A program made the translations under genes and the position numbers. This document shows positions 7,125 to 14,646 of a stretch of 54,542 nt of DNA, in pieces. Under the pieces are notes generated by a model, which did no database searches, had not been told where the DNA came from, and saw only the letters and a list, made by a program, of their open reading frames with translations. The DNA comes from an uncultured Clostridia bacterium (GTDB lineage Bacteria > Bacillota > Clostridia > Christensenellales > UBA1242). Position 1 is the stretch's first letter; every line of letters begins with the position of its first letter. Location of the stretch: contig CANRIT010000009.1 in NCBI GenBank assembly GCA_947630745.1, forward strand, positions 1-54,542, written 5' to 3'.

Positions 7125-7857
7125 AGTTTAAAAATCGGTTGTCAAAATGCGTTTTGAAGTGGAAGATAAAACCTAAAATAAAGTCAATAACATACAGCAC
7201 AATAAATAGCAAAACAAGCAGATAATGCGGCTTTACAAACGCAAACAAAATCACCCACGCAAGCGTTATAACCAGCGCGACAATTATTGGAATAAGGCTA
7301 AACTTGTTAAATTTGTATTTTTGTTTAAGCATTTTTGACGTGGAGGTATCCTCCACCCTAACCGTGCGCACCAGTTCGGGCGATATTTCAAACAATTTGT
7401 TGGCAAAATGGCTGCTTAAAAGTTGGGCAACGCATGGCTCGGGCAAAAATTGAAGTTTTGGGCTTGCCATGCTGTCTTTATTTTTAAACACCATTTTTAC
7501 ATAGCCGTTGTATATTCCATTATACGCGCGCTCAAATATATTGTAATTTGGCAAAACGTTTACAACCTTATCTTTTGCGCCAATTTTGTTTTTAAATTGG
7601 TTTATTAAACTGTTTTTTAATGTTAGGCTGGAATAATACATTATTATATCAGTTGGCTGGACATGTTCAAGCAAACGATGGACCACGCGCGCAATCTGGG
7701 TTGAATAAACCGCGTTTACCACCAAATCGTAACTTTTTACAAAGTTTACAAAAGGAGATTTAACCACATACAAAATGTCGTTGGTGAAATTTTGCTTGAC
7801 TGTTTCTATTTTTTCTTTAAGATTGGCGATGCTATCAACCACAAAAACAACTTTCAT
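7123..7857 (-). CDS. Hypothetical protein with C-terminal two-TM hairpin
   Basis: About 244 residues from ATG 7857; a GTG at 7872 would add five residues. Neither start has a clear ribosome site, so the start is uncertain. The N-terminal half begins MKVVFVVDSIANLKEKIETV and looks like an alpha/beta domain with a Rossmann-like beta-strand start, followed by alternating strands (YDLVVNAVY, TDIIMYY, KVVNVLPNY). Two membrane segments occupy about 187-207 and 212-233. I recognise no family. A cytoplasmic domain anchored by a C-terminal hairpin is the most one can say. It is transcribed alone, away from the structured element at 8121-8344. Confidence 0.6.
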   Translation of the reverse strand: MKVVFVVDSIANLKEKIETVKQNFTNDILYVVKSPFVNFVKSYDLVVNAVYSTQIARVVHRLLEHVQPTDIIMYYSSLTLKNSLINQFKNKIGAKDKVVNVLPNYNIFERAYNGIYNGYVKMVFKNKDSMASPKLQFLPEPCVAQLLSSHFANKLFEISPELVRTVRVEDTSTSKMLKQKYKFNKFSLIPIIVALVITLAWVILFAFVKPHYLLVLLFIVLYVIDFILGFIFHFKTHFDNRFLN

Positions 7858-8120
7858 ACTATTATTATACACAGTTTTTACAATTTTTCCAAACCTTTTA
7901 AATAATTTGATGATTTTTGTTGCGGCGCAATTTAATTTAAAATAATTCTTTTTAATTTATTTTGACAGACCTTGTTTTTTATTAATTTTTGATGGAACTG
8001 ATTGCGGTTTTGTGGTGAATTATAATTGTTTTTAATTTACCTTGATTTTTATTAATTTTTTATAATTTAAAATGTTGAATTTTGTATTGTATATTTTTTT
8101 ACAAAATTTGCAAAGTTTGG

Positions 8121-8320
8121 AATGATTTGCAATAAGCAAATCATTGTTGAATTAGTTTGGTGGAGTACGGGGGCTGGACGGGGGCGGGGCGGCAAATGCG
8201 ATCTGTCGCATTTGGGGCGTGCGGGGCGAATGCCCGCGCGCCTGCACGCAAATGAGATTTGCGTGCCCGCCCCGCCGCGGGCGTGCGCGAAGCGCGCGCA
8301 CATTGCGGCCTAAGCCGCAA
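8121..8320. other. GC-rich cloverleaf-like structured element with flanking hairpins
   Basis: Apart from this, the stretch 7858-8353 holds no gene. Hairpin 8121-8130/8136-8145 (10 bp) comes first. Then a 94-nt unit: a 10-bp outer stem 8183-8192/8267-8276 encloses three arms, 8193-8201/8206-8214 (9 bp), 8216-8225/8233-8242 (10 bp, one G-T) and 8244-8253/8257-8266 (10 bp). Only two bases at the junction are unpaired. Next are 8283-8289/8295-8301 and 8302-8309/8314-8321. G+C is far above the neighbourhood. Short frames read through it are artefacts of GC richness. It could be a structured RNA or a mobile palindromic element. Confidence 0.75.
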
Positions 8321-8344
8321 TAAAAAAAACCGCAAAAGCGGTTT
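8321..8344 (-). terminator. Terminator of the rplU-prp-rpmA operon
   Basis: Minus-strand stem AAACCGC-TTTT-GCGGTTT (8327-8344) followed by eight T, directly after the rpmA stop codon. Confidence 0.88.
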
Positions 8345-8353
8345 AATGGCAAG

Positions 8354-8629
8354 TTAGATTTTTTTAACAATGCTAACACATTTTCTGCCACGGCTATCAT
8401 GCCCAAAGCGAACAACACCATCAATAAGAGCGAACAGTGTATAGTCGTTGCCCGTACCAACATTTTCGCCTGCGTAAATTTTTGTTCCGCGTTGGCGAAC
8501 GATTATCGAGCCACCTTTAACAAACTGACCATCGCCAGTTTTAACTCCAAGGCGTTTAGAAACACTATCTCTACCATTTTGGGTGCTACCGCCACCTTTT
8601 TTATGGGCAAATAATTGAAAATTAATCAT
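8354..8629 (-). CDS. rpmA: 50S ribosomal protein L27
   Basis: 91 residues. After a short leader, MINFQLF, the mature protein begins [15 protein letters not shown], the flexible N-terminus that reaches the peptidyl-transferase centre. The leader matches the Bacillota-type cleavage motif (…FxLFAHKKG) cut by the Prp protease, whose gene is immediately upstream. The C-terminal motif [15 protein letters not shown] region and [10 protein letters not shown] fit the family and length. ATG 8629 has AAGGAG. Last gene of the rplU-prp-rpmA operon. Confidence 0.97.
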   Translation of the reverse strand: MINFQLFAHKKGGGSTQNGRDSVSKRLGVKTGDGQFVKGGSIIVRQRGTKIYAGENVGTGNDYTLFALIDGVVRFGHDSRGRKCVSIVKKI

Positions 8630-8630
8630 A

Positions 8631-8957
8631 TTACTTCTCCTTAAAAATTACATATTTTTTATACTGATTGGCAACTTCTTTAAGACCAAGTTGGGTGTAC
8701 TGCATAAGTTGTTGCGCTTTAACAATGTCCGATTTTTGCAAACCTTCAAGCGAAATTTTTATGTAAGGGGCATCTTCATCAAGTTCAACATGTGGAATAA
8801 TTCCAACAATTGTTTTAAGCCCTTGCGCCAAATTTTGCGTAAGCACAGAAACCGCCGCACACACAATATCTTTACCTTCTGTTGCGTAGCCAGAATGACC
8901 AGTTGCCATAATGGATAATATTACATTATCTTTTTTTTCTACAACAATTTTTGTCAT
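8631..8957 (-). CDS. prp: Ribosomal-processing cysteine protease Prp
   Basis: 108 residues. The catalytic dyad is His21 in [16 protein letters not shown] and Cys33 in the same stretch (GHSGYA ... DIVCAAVS), as in Staphylococcus aureus Prp. Prp removes the N-terminal extension of L27 before ribosome assembly. It sits between rplU and rpmA, the standard Bacillota arrangement, 1 nt from each neighbour, and its substrate in this window has the expected cleavage sequence. The ribosome site is weak (AGG), so translation may depend on coupling with rplU. Confidence 0.93.
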   Translation of the reverse strand: MTKIVVEKKDNVILSIMATGHSGYATEGKDIVCAAVSVLTQNLAQGLKTIVGIIPHVELDEDAPYIKISLEGLQKSDIVKAQQLMQYTQLGLKEVANQYKKYVIFKEK

Positions 8958-8958
8958 A

Positions 8959-9264
8959 CTAACCTATACTTACAATTTCAATCTTTGTGTATGGTTGTCT
9001 ATGGCCTTGTTTTTTGCGTTCGTTCTTTTTTGCTTTGTATTTAAAGACAATAATCTTTTTGTCTTTAACATGAGCAACAACTTTCGCCTTAACAAGCACA
9101 TTTTTAACAACTGGGTCGCCGGCCTTAATTTTTTCGCCGTCAACAGTCATAAGCACTGGGAAAGTTACTTCTTCCCCAATTTCGTTAGCCATTTTGTCCA
9201 CAGCAATGGTTTGACCAACTTCCACTTTGTACTGTTTGCCCATAATATCTGCGATTGCGTACAT
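8959..9264 (-). CDS. rplU: 50S ribosomal protein L21
   Basis: 101 residues starting MYAIADIMGKQYKVEVGQTI, with the conserved C-terminal KKNERKKQGHRQPYTKI that contacts 23S rRNA. ATG 9264 has a strong AGGAGGT site. First gene of rplU-prp-rpmA, with an own promoter and a leader that is probably the L21 autoregulatory element. Confidence 0.97.
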   Translation of the reverse strand: MYAIADIMGKQYKVEVGQTIAVDKMANEIGEEVTFPVLMTVDGEKIKAGDPVVKNVLVKAKVVAHVKDKKIIVFKYKAKKNERKKQGHRQPYTKIEIVSIG

Positions 9265-9357
9265 TAGTTACCTCCTATAAAGACTCACTTTAAAGGTACA
9301 ATTCCGCCTAAAATATGGCAAAATCGATTTAAAAAAACCTCTTCAATGTGGTACTAC
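9265..9357 (-). ncRNA. L21-type ribosomal protein leader
   Basis: The untranslated leader of about 93 nt between the promoter and rplU has the size and place of the L21 leader known before rplU-rpmA operons in Bacillota. I assign it by position; I did not verify the consensus structure. Confidence 0.55.
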
Positions 9358-9363
9358 GCGCTT

Positions 9364-9392
9364 ATTATATCAAATAACAAACAATTTGTCAA
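9364..9392 (-). promoter_or_regulatory. Consensus promoter of rplU operon
   Basis: Minus-strand TTGACA (9387-9392), 17-bp spacer, TATAAT (9364-9369): perfect hexamers. Confidence 0.92.
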
Positions 9393-9463
9393 CTGGTTTA
9401 CAAAAAAAACTTGCAAAAATTATAAGCTTAATTTTGCAATGCTCAATTAGTTTATCGTTTTAA

Positions 9464-10291
9464 TCAATTTGTTAATTCAAACAGCTTTGTTTTTAGCGGA
9501 TGATGGGTAGCAAACTTAATTATTGTGTCTTCGTCAATATAGCGCGGGGAAGGATTGTTAAAATAAAATATGGTGTAGTTTTGCTTGTTTATGCGCTTTA
9601 TTAGCGAATATAGGTTGTCCTGCCCATCCACTTTTATTAGACGCACGGGCTGAAACTGCTTTTCTTTGTCCGTTTTAAAAATGGAAAAGGTGGGCATTTT
9701 TTTGGGATGTGACAGCACAAAAAACACAGCCATAACCAGATAAAAATAGTTTGTTGTGTTAAAAATTGAAAAGACAAAAAGTGCAGCAAAAATTCCGGTG
9801 AAGGTAAGGCGAATTATTATATCCAACTTTTTGTAGGTGCTGTCCTTTTTAACTATGCCGCGGAAAATTTTGCCACCATCAAGCGGATAGATTGGCAGCA
9901 AATTAAACACCGCTAAAATTAGATTGCACATACAAAAACAATTTAAAAAATTATAACTTGCTGGGATAAGCCAGTACAAAGCCATGCAGCTTATTGCAAG
10001 CAGCATGTTTAGTAGCGGTCCGCAAAGGTTGATTGCAAAATTGTCCCGCCCATCAAGGTCAGCGTCAAGTTCCAAACTCATGCCAAGCATGTCCAACCTA
10101 AACTGTTTTAGTCTATACCCCCTACGGGTAGCCGCAAACAAGTGGGCAAGTTCGTGCAAAGAAAGCGCAAGCAGATAATTTAACAAAAGCAAAAATTGTT
10201 TGGTAAATACGCATACCCCCACCAGTATAAAAAAACTTATTCCAATTTTAACCTTTTTGAACAGCAAAAAATTGTGTTTGTGTTTAAGCAT
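9464..10291 (-). CDS. M50 family site-2 metalloprotease (SpoIVFB-like)
   Basis: 275 residues with six or so hydrophobic segments. The zinc motif HELAH is at 46-50 within a membrane helix, and the third ligand motif PLDGG at 136-140 (NLLPIYPLDGGKI), the signature of SpoIVFB/S2P intramembrane proteases. After the last membrane segment (about 190) a soluble C-terminal domain of ~80 residues resembles a CBS-like regulatory domain, as in SpoIVFB. In sporulating Bacillota, SpoIVFB cleaves pro-sigma-K; the location between minDE and rplU-prp-rpmA matches the Bacillus spoIVFB neighbourhood. No clear ribosome site precedes ATG 10291. Whether this organism sporulates cannot be decided here. Confidence 0.85.
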   Translation of the reverse strand: MLKHKHNFLLFKKVKIGISFFILVGVCVFTKQFLLLLNYLLALSLHELAHLFAATRRGYRLKQFRLDMLGMSLELDADLDGRDNFAINLCGPLLNMLLAISCMALYWLIPASYNFLNCFCMCNLILAVFNLLPIYPLDGGKIFRGIVKKDSTYKKLDIIIRLTFTGIFAALFVFSIFNTTNYFYLVMAVFFVLSHPKKMPTFSIFKTDKEKQFQPVRLIKVDGQDNLYSLIKRINKQNYTIFYFNNPSPRYIDEDTIIKFATHHPLKTKLFELTN

Positions 10292-10323
10292 ATTTATTAT
10301 ATTTTTAAAATAAACAATTTATA

Positions 10324-10548
10324 CTAAGGCAGCGCGTGCATATTTTTAAGCCTATCGCCCGCACAAGAAATGCAAATGCTGTATTTGCCCGCTTGCAGAT
10401 TTATGTCGACCGAAATATCTTCAAATGCAACTTCAAAATAGTTGTTAATCATATAAAAGAAATCCGATTTTATAACTTCCGCCAAATATTTAGGATTGGT
10501 CTCTTTATCCTTAGAAACAATTTTGTTAAGCCTAAGATTAAAATCCAT
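10324..10548 (-). CDS. minE: Cell division topological specificity factor MinE (divergent)
   Basis: 74 residues from ATG 10548 with GGAGG 4-5 nt upstream; longer frames lack a ribosome site. The middle, NPKYLAEVIKSDFFYMINNYFEV followed by a beta strand (EDISVDINL) and a second strand, follows the MinE pattern 'xxLxxLKxDIxxVIxKYxxId...'. MinE stimulates the MinD ATPase and drives pole-to-pole oscillation. It lies directly downstream of minD, as in other MinDE systems. Sequence similarity is modest and position carries much of the weight. No minC is seen beside it. Confidence 0.6.
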   Translation of the reverse strand: MDFNLRLNKIVSKDKETNPKYLAEVIKSDFFYMINNYFEVAFEDISVDINLQAGKYSICISCAGDRLKNMHALP

Positions 10549-10648
10549 TTTACCTCCAATGTTGTAAATTATTTTAAAAATCATCAAAATTTTGCAAATT
10601 TTTTAGTTTTTTTGTTATATTTTGCAAAAATTTATTTTTTAGCTAAAA

Positions 10649-11440
10649 TTAAACATTACGCTTTATAAGCTTTTTAATATGCCCCCACAGCCCACGATAT
10701 TTAAATGTGCAATCAAACAATTTCTTTTCGCCTGTGACAATGTTGTTTGCCAAAATTTCAAACGCGCGATTAAGGGCAATTTTTTTGTTTTTTATGTTTG
10801 CACTTGTGTTGGTTATAACCGAGTCATCTTCCGGAATAACCCCGCCAAATTCAATGCCAAGTGTTTTGCCAATGTCGTGCACATCAATCATAATTTTGTC
10901 TTGAATTAAATCCCCCCTGGCCCTATTTATAACAAAGCGTTTGCTAACAATATTGTAACTTGACAAAATTGTCACCACCTTGTCAGCATCGCGAATGCTG
11001 CTTAGGTGCGGAGTGGTTATAACAATCGCTTCTTCGGCAACCGAAACCGCGCGCTTAAAACCCGCATCTATGCCGGCTGGGCAATCGATAAGCACATAGT
11101 CGAACATATTGTGCATTTCGTTTATAACCGCTTTAATTTGCGATATCGATATGGTTAAATTTTGATTAAGCCCGCCGCTGGAAAGCAAAAATAAAAGCGG
11201 AAAACAATCATCTTGCACAATGGCTTCCCTAACCCTACACTTGCCCATAATTACATCCATAATGGTGTAGGTCACCCTTTCTTCCATGTTCATAACCACA
11301 TCAAGGTTGTTAAGCCCAATATCCATATCCACCAAACACACCCTATAATTTTTTGCCGCCAAGTGCATGCCCAAATTTGCGGTTATTGTGGTTTTGCCCA
11401 CCCCGCCTTTGCCCGAAGTTAAAACTATTACGCGCGCCAT
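10649..11440 (-). CDS. minD: Septum site-determining protein MinD
   Basis: 263 residues from ATG 11440, with GGAGG 6 nt upstream. It has the deviant Walker A KGGVGKT (11-17), the DMDIGLNNLD switch, VLIDCPAGID Walker B and the C-terminal amphipathic membrane-targeting helix (GLWGHIKKLIKRNV). MinD is a membrane-cycling ATPase that places MinC away from midcell. The partner minE follows; upstream, where minC is usual, lie an accessory Fic island and then an mreB-like gene, so the ancestral mre-min cluster appears interrupted here. Confidence 0.95.
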   Translation of the reverse strand: MARVIVLTSGKGGVGKTTITANLGMHLAAKNYRVCLVDMDIGLNNLDVVMNMEERVTYTIMDVIMGKCRVREAIVQDDCFPLLFLLSSGGLNQNLTISISQIKAVINEMHNMFDYVLIDCPAGIDAGFKRAVSVAEEAIVITTPHLSSIRDADKVVTILSSYNIVSKRFVINRARGDLIQDKIMIDVHDIGKTLGIEFGGVIPEDDSVITNTSANIKNKKIALNRAFEILANNIVTGEKKLFDCTFKYRGLWGHIKKLIKRNV

Positions 11441-11589
11441 AATTTCCTCCAACTCTACATATAAACTCTAACAAATAAAAAAACTTTTGGCAAAAATAAA
11501 CCGCATAAAAAATCACTTTCGCCAAAACAAGACCAAACCCGCCAAAAACGCCCAAATCTCGCACTAAAACCACCATCTTAATCACAAAA

Positions 11590-11624
11590 AGTATACAAGA
11601 AAGTATATAAGATAGTATACAAGA
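11590..11624. repeat. Three 11-bp direct repeats with 12-bp period upstream of fic
   Basis: AGTATACAAGA at 11590-11600, AGTATATAAGA at 11602-11612 and AGTATACAAGA at 11614-11624, ending 4 bp before the fic -35 box. Each contains the palindrome GTATAC or a one-base variant. Likely an operator array. Confidence 0.85.
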
Positions 11625-11627
11625 TGC

Positions 11628-11656
11628 TTGACTTGCAAATTATAATTTTGTATAAT
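11628..11656 (+). promoter_or_regulatory. Promoter of the fic gene
   Basis: TTGACT (11628-11633), 17-bp spacer, TATAAT (11651-11656). The predicted start lies only about 9 nt before the ATG, leaving just the GAGGTG ribosome site in the leader. Confidence 0.85.
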
Positions 11657-11671
11657 GATTGTGAGGTGTTT

Positions 11672-12661
11672 ATGTCAGAAAAATATACTCCACCCTACGA
11701 AATCACGGATGAAATGCTTGATTTGGTTTCTGAGATTATGGAAAACCTAGGCAAACTTAACAGTGTAAATGAGTTGGAAAAGTTGCCAAGATTAAGACGG
11801 GTTAGCAGAATTAGGACAATTCATTCTTCGCTTGCAATTGAAAACAACACCCTATCAATTGAGCAAGTTGGCGATGTGCTGGACGGAAAAAAAGTTGTTG
11901 GTCCAAAGCAAGACATAATTGCGGTTAAAAACGCAAACGAAGCATACAAAATGATTGGGAAAATAAATCCTTACAGCCAAAAAGATTTGTTAAAAGTGCA
12001 CGCTGTTATGATGCAAGATATTATTGCGGATAATGGCAAATTGCGGACAAAACAAGTTGGTGTTTATAACGAAAAAGGACAGGTTGTTCACCTTGCCCCG
12101 CCCGTTGATTTTGTTCAGCAGCAACTAAATGACCTTTTTGATTTTATTAAAAACAGCAAGGCAAACATGCTTATAAAATCCAGCGTTTTTCACTACGAAT
12201 TTGAATTTATTCATCCATTTTTGGATGGCAATGGCAGAACGGGCAGGCTGTGGCAAACCGCGTTGCTTGCAAGTTGGAAACCTATTTTTGCATGGATTCC
12301 AATTGAAAGTATAATTAAGGATAATCAAGAAGAATATTACCGCGCCTTTACCCTATCAACCAGCCAAGGAAAATCCAACATTTTTATTTTGTTTATGCTA
12401 AAAGTTATAAATAAAGCAATAAGCGATATGGTTAACGACACCAAAAATCATTTTAAACATATCAACAACCAAATTTCCGCCTTGCTTGAAGTGGCCGAAA
12501 CATATCCGCAATCCGCAACCGAACTAATGGAAAAATTAAAACTAAAATCGCGGGTTGGATTTAGAAAAAATTACTTACTCCCCGCCTTAGAACTGGGTTT
12601 GATAAGCATGACCGAACCAAACAAACCAACAAGCAAAAACCAAAAATATTTTAAAAATTAA
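11672..12661 (+). CDS. Fic-domain AMPylase/nucleotidyltransferase with N-terminal inhibitory helix
   Basis: 329 residues from ATG 11672 (GAGGTG 4-5 nt upstream; the promoter lies inside the longer frame, excluding earlier starts). The Fic motif HPFLDGNGRTGR is at 181-192 with catalytic His181. An autoinhibitory helix of the (S/T)xxxE(G/N) type is at 53-58 (SLAIEN), so this is a class II Fic. Residues ~285-325 (SATELMEKLKLKSRVGFRKN..., LELGLISM) look like a winged helix. Fic enzymes transfer AMP from ATP to protein hydroxyls. A DNA-binding tail and the upstream repeat array suggest autoregulation, which is inference. Flanked by housekeeping genes on the other strand, it looks horizontally acquired. 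Confidence 0.92.
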   Translation: MSEKYTPPYEITDEMLDLVSEIMENLGKLNSVNELEKLPRLRRVSRIRTIHSSLAIENNTLSIEQVGDVLDGKKVVGPKQDIIAVKNANEAYKMIGKINPYSQKDLLKVHAVMMQDIIADNGKLRTKQVGVYNEKGQVVHLAPPVDFVQQQLNDLFDFIKNSKANMLIKSSVFHYEFEFIHPFLDGNGRTGRLWQTALLASWKPIFAWIPIESIIKDNQEEYYRAFTLSTSQGKSNIFILFMLKVINKAISDMVNDTKNHFKHINNQISALLEVAETYPQSATELMEKLKLKSRVGFRKNYLLPALELGLISMTEPNKPTSKNQKYFKN

Positions 12662-12671
12662 TTATTTAAAG

Positions 12672-12698
12672 ACAAACATAAAAATGTTTGTTTTTTTT
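12672..12698 (+). terminator. Terminator of fic
   Basis: Stem ACAAACAT/ATGTTTGT (12672-12679 with 12684-12691), AAAA loop, then eight T. Confidence 0.85.
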
Positions 12699-12978
12699 AT
12701 TGCAATAAATCTTTTTGATAGTCCTGCAAAAATTGCTGAAACTCCATACCCATTTTAAATCCTAAATATAACACATCAAATTTTTGATAATCAGAAACTT
12801 CTTCGTTAAAGTCGATTTCAGCAGTCTTATAAAGTTTAAATTTTTCCAATTGTGATTCATCCAAACTATCCAACAAATCACTTTGATAACTTTCAAGTTG
12901 GTCTTTATAATAAAACTCATGATTATCCATTTTCCCTTTATGCCAAAACTTAATCAAATCCAACAATACTGAATCCAT
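12697..12978 (-). CDS. Small helical protein (DUF6809-like)
   Basis: 93 residues, acidic and predicted all-helical, starting MDSVLLDLIKFWHKGKMDNH and ending with GFKMGMEFQQFLQDYQKD. The pattern of an N-terminal short helix, a central amphipathic segment and a C-terminal 'xFxxGFxxGxxxxxE' helix resembles small Bacillota proteins of the DUF6809 type; that label is a tentative recollection. ATG 12978 has AAGGAG. It is divergent from a double-HTH regulator and its promoter overlaps the repeats in the shared intergenic region, which suggests control by that neighbour. Confidence 0.6.
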   Translation of the reverse strand: MDSVLLDLIKFWHKGKMDNHEFYYKDQLESYQSDLLDSLDESQLEKFKLYKTAEIDFNEEVSDYQKFDVLYLGFKMGMEFQQFLQDYQKDLLQ

Positions 12979-12997
12979 ATCATTTCTCCTTGCTTAT

Positions 12998-13026
12998 ATT
13001 ATACATTCTTTTTCTATATTTGTCAA
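12998..13026 (-). promoter_or_regulatory. Consensus promoter of the 12697-12978 gene
   Basis: Minus-strand TTGACA (13021-13026), 17-bp spacer, TATAAT (12998-13003). Confidence 0.9.
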
Positions 13027-13071
13027 ACATTTATCAATCCTTTTTCTATAAATCTATAAATACTAGAAAAG
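13008..13071. promoter_or_regulatory. Candidate operator repeats between divergent genes
   Basis: CTTTTTCTATA occurs at 13008-13018, inside the spacer of the minus-strand promoter, and again at 13040-13050, 32 bp (three helical turns) away. An imperfect inverted copy (TACTAGAAAAG) lies at 13061-13071. A regulator with two DNA-binding domains is encoded next door. Confidence 0.55.
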
Positions 13072-13089
13072 TCGTGTATATTTTTTATT

Positions 13090-13512
13090 ATGAAATTGCG
13101 TTTAAAGGAATTGATGAAAGAATTTAATATCTCTCCTTATGAATTATCAGATAAAGTACAAGATTTTAGTTTTGCTACTGTGTATGATTGGATGAAAGAT
13201 AAATGCTATCCTGGACTTAAAAATTTGATTGATTTAGCCAATATTTTTGAATGCAGCATCGAATATTTAATTGGAAGAAGTGAAGACATAGGAAACATTA
13301 ATTACATTCAGCCACCATCTTGGGATGTTCAATTGCGCAAAATTTTAAAAGAGAAAAATATTTCTTTTTACAAATTAAGTAAAGACAAAATTGTATCTGC
13401 TGGCACTATTGGTGGTTGGTTATATCATAAAAAGGACATAGGTTTAAAAAACTTAATCAAACTGGCGGATTATTTGCAAGTTGACATTGATACTTTGGTG
13501 GGTAGAGTGTAA
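13090..13512 (+). CDS. Tandem-duplicated XRE-type DNA-binding protein
   Basis: 140 residues made of two homologous XRE domains: about 1-64 (LRLKELMKEFNISPYELSDK ... GLKNLIDLANIFECSIEYLIGR) and about 76-140 (QLRKILKEKNISFYKLSKDK ... GLKNLIKLADYLQVDIDTLVGR). There is nothing else in the protein, so one chain could act as a covalent dimer of DNA-binding domains. ATG 13090 has no strong ribosome site. It probably regulates itself and the divergent 93-aa gene through the CTTTTTCTATA repeats. The arrangement resembles a small regulator/effector pair of the toxin-antitoxin kind, but nothing shows toxicity. Confidence 0.85.
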   Translation: MKLRLKELMKEFNISPYELSDKVQDFSFATVYDWMKDKCYPGLKNLIDLANIFECSIEYLIGRSEDIGNINYIQPPSWDVQLRKILKEKNISFYKLSKDKIVSAGTIGGWLYHKKDIGLKNLIKLADYLQVDIDTLVGRV

Positions 13513-13515
13513 AAA

Positions 13516-13542
13516 AAGTGGGCGAAATGCCCATTTTTTGAT
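13516..13542. terminator. Bidirectional terminator
   Basis: Stem around TGGGC/GCCCA flanked by A on the left and TTTTTT on the right, between convergent genes. Confidence 0.7.
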
Positions 13543-13544
13543 TT

Positions 13545-14540
13545 TTATAGGTTGATTTTTATAAAATCCTTTTCGCTGGACAGAAGTTTGCCCGCGCCCA
13601 AAATTACTGCATCCATTGGTTCTTCTGGAATGATGATTGGGATTTCAAGTTGCTTGCTGGCGTACTCGTACAAGCCCGGAATTGCGCTTGCCCCGCCGAC
13701 AAACATAATGCCGTTGTTGTAAATTTCCTGTTTAAGGTCGGTTGGCAAAGTTTCAATAATATCCTTGCACATCTTTAAAATTGTGTTGTAGATGTTGATA
13801 ATCGACACGCGTACTTCGTTTGCCGTGATAGGAAGTTTTATAAGTTTGCTGTTTTCGTCCATGCCAGAAACTTCCATTTTGTTAAGGTCGCGCTCGTAAA
13901 GCGAAGCCAGCTCGTTTTTAATTTTTTCACACTGCATTGGGGTGGCTGAAATATTGTAATTATCCTTTATAAAGGTTGCCAAACTTTTATCCATATCCGC
14001 CCCGCCCAAAAAGTACATTCTGCCAAAATCGAACGAAAATTCGTTAAGCACAGATATGTCGGTGATATATTTACCAATATCCACCACCATAACATGCGAA
14101 GTGCTGTCAAAGTCCATATGCTCATATGCGCATACGCTGTTCTGCACAAAAGTAACCTTGTTTACCCCAGACGCGTGCAACACCTTTTTTAACAAAACAA
14201 GCTGCTTTTCGTTTAACGCGCAAGGCACTGCCACCAAGGCTTTAATGTTGGTAAACAGCGCTTTATCTTGAATAACCTCTTTAAAAATGTTGGTAAGCAG
14301 CAGCGTTGCCATATGCTCGTTTACAATTTCGCTGTTGACAATTGGCTGCTCAACCTTAACATCTTTTGTGTGCGACAGATAAAACATTTCCGCCTTTTTG
14401 CCCGTGGCTTTTATGCTTACATTTTTGCCCGATTGTGTTGTGGCAATATACGCTGGCTCTTTTGCAATTATGCCAAACCCTTTGCGGTAAATAATAATCT
14501 CGTTGCTGCCAAATTTAATTGCCAATTCTACACTAAACAT
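13545..14540 (-). CDS. MreB/Mbl-like actin-family protein (divergent)
   Basis: 331 residues. It begins FSVELAIKFGSNEIIIYRKG, the phosphate-1 strand of the actin fold. The second phosphate loop is VMVVDIGKYITDISVLNEFS (about 153-172), followed by a GGADMD segment, and the adenosine motif GIMFVGGASAIPGLYEY is near 277-293. In canonical MreB the first loop is DLGTAN; here FGSNE, so nucleotide contacts are altered. MreB polymers guide lateral wall synthesis. The ribosome site GGAGGGG is 3-4 nt before ATG. It lies upstream of minD on the same strand, separated by the Fic island. It may be an MreB paralogue rather than the main MreB. Confidence 0.8.
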   Translation of the reverse strand: MFSVELAIKFGSNEIIIYRKGFGIIAKEPAYIATTQSGKNVSIKATGKKAEMFYLSHTKDVKVEQPIVNSEIVNEHMATLLLTNIFKEVIQDKALFTNIKALVAVPCALNEKQLVLLKKVLHASGVNKVTFVQNSVCAYEHMDFDSTSHVMVVDIGKYITDISVLNEFSFDFGRMYFLGGADMDKSLATFIKDNYNISATPMQCEKIKNELASLYERDLNKMEVSGMDENSKLIKLPITANEVRVSIINIYNTILKMCKDIIETLPTDLKQEIYNNGIMFVGGASAIPGLYEYASKQLEIPIIIPEEPMDAVILGAGKLLSSEKDFIKINL

Positions 14541-14646
14541 ACCCCTCCTATTTTGCCAACCTTAATATGTAAATTTTTTGCATTACATTAAAATTTTAAT
14601 TTTTTTTGCAATAATTTTTAATTTTTCTGCGATTTTAATTTAATTT

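Noticed and set aside
8067..8463. Overlapping Arg/Ala-rich open frames on both strands around the GC-rich element
   Set aside because: They exist only because GC-rich palindromic DNA lacks stop codons. They overlap each other and rpmA, have no ribosome site, and their bases are fully explained by stems.
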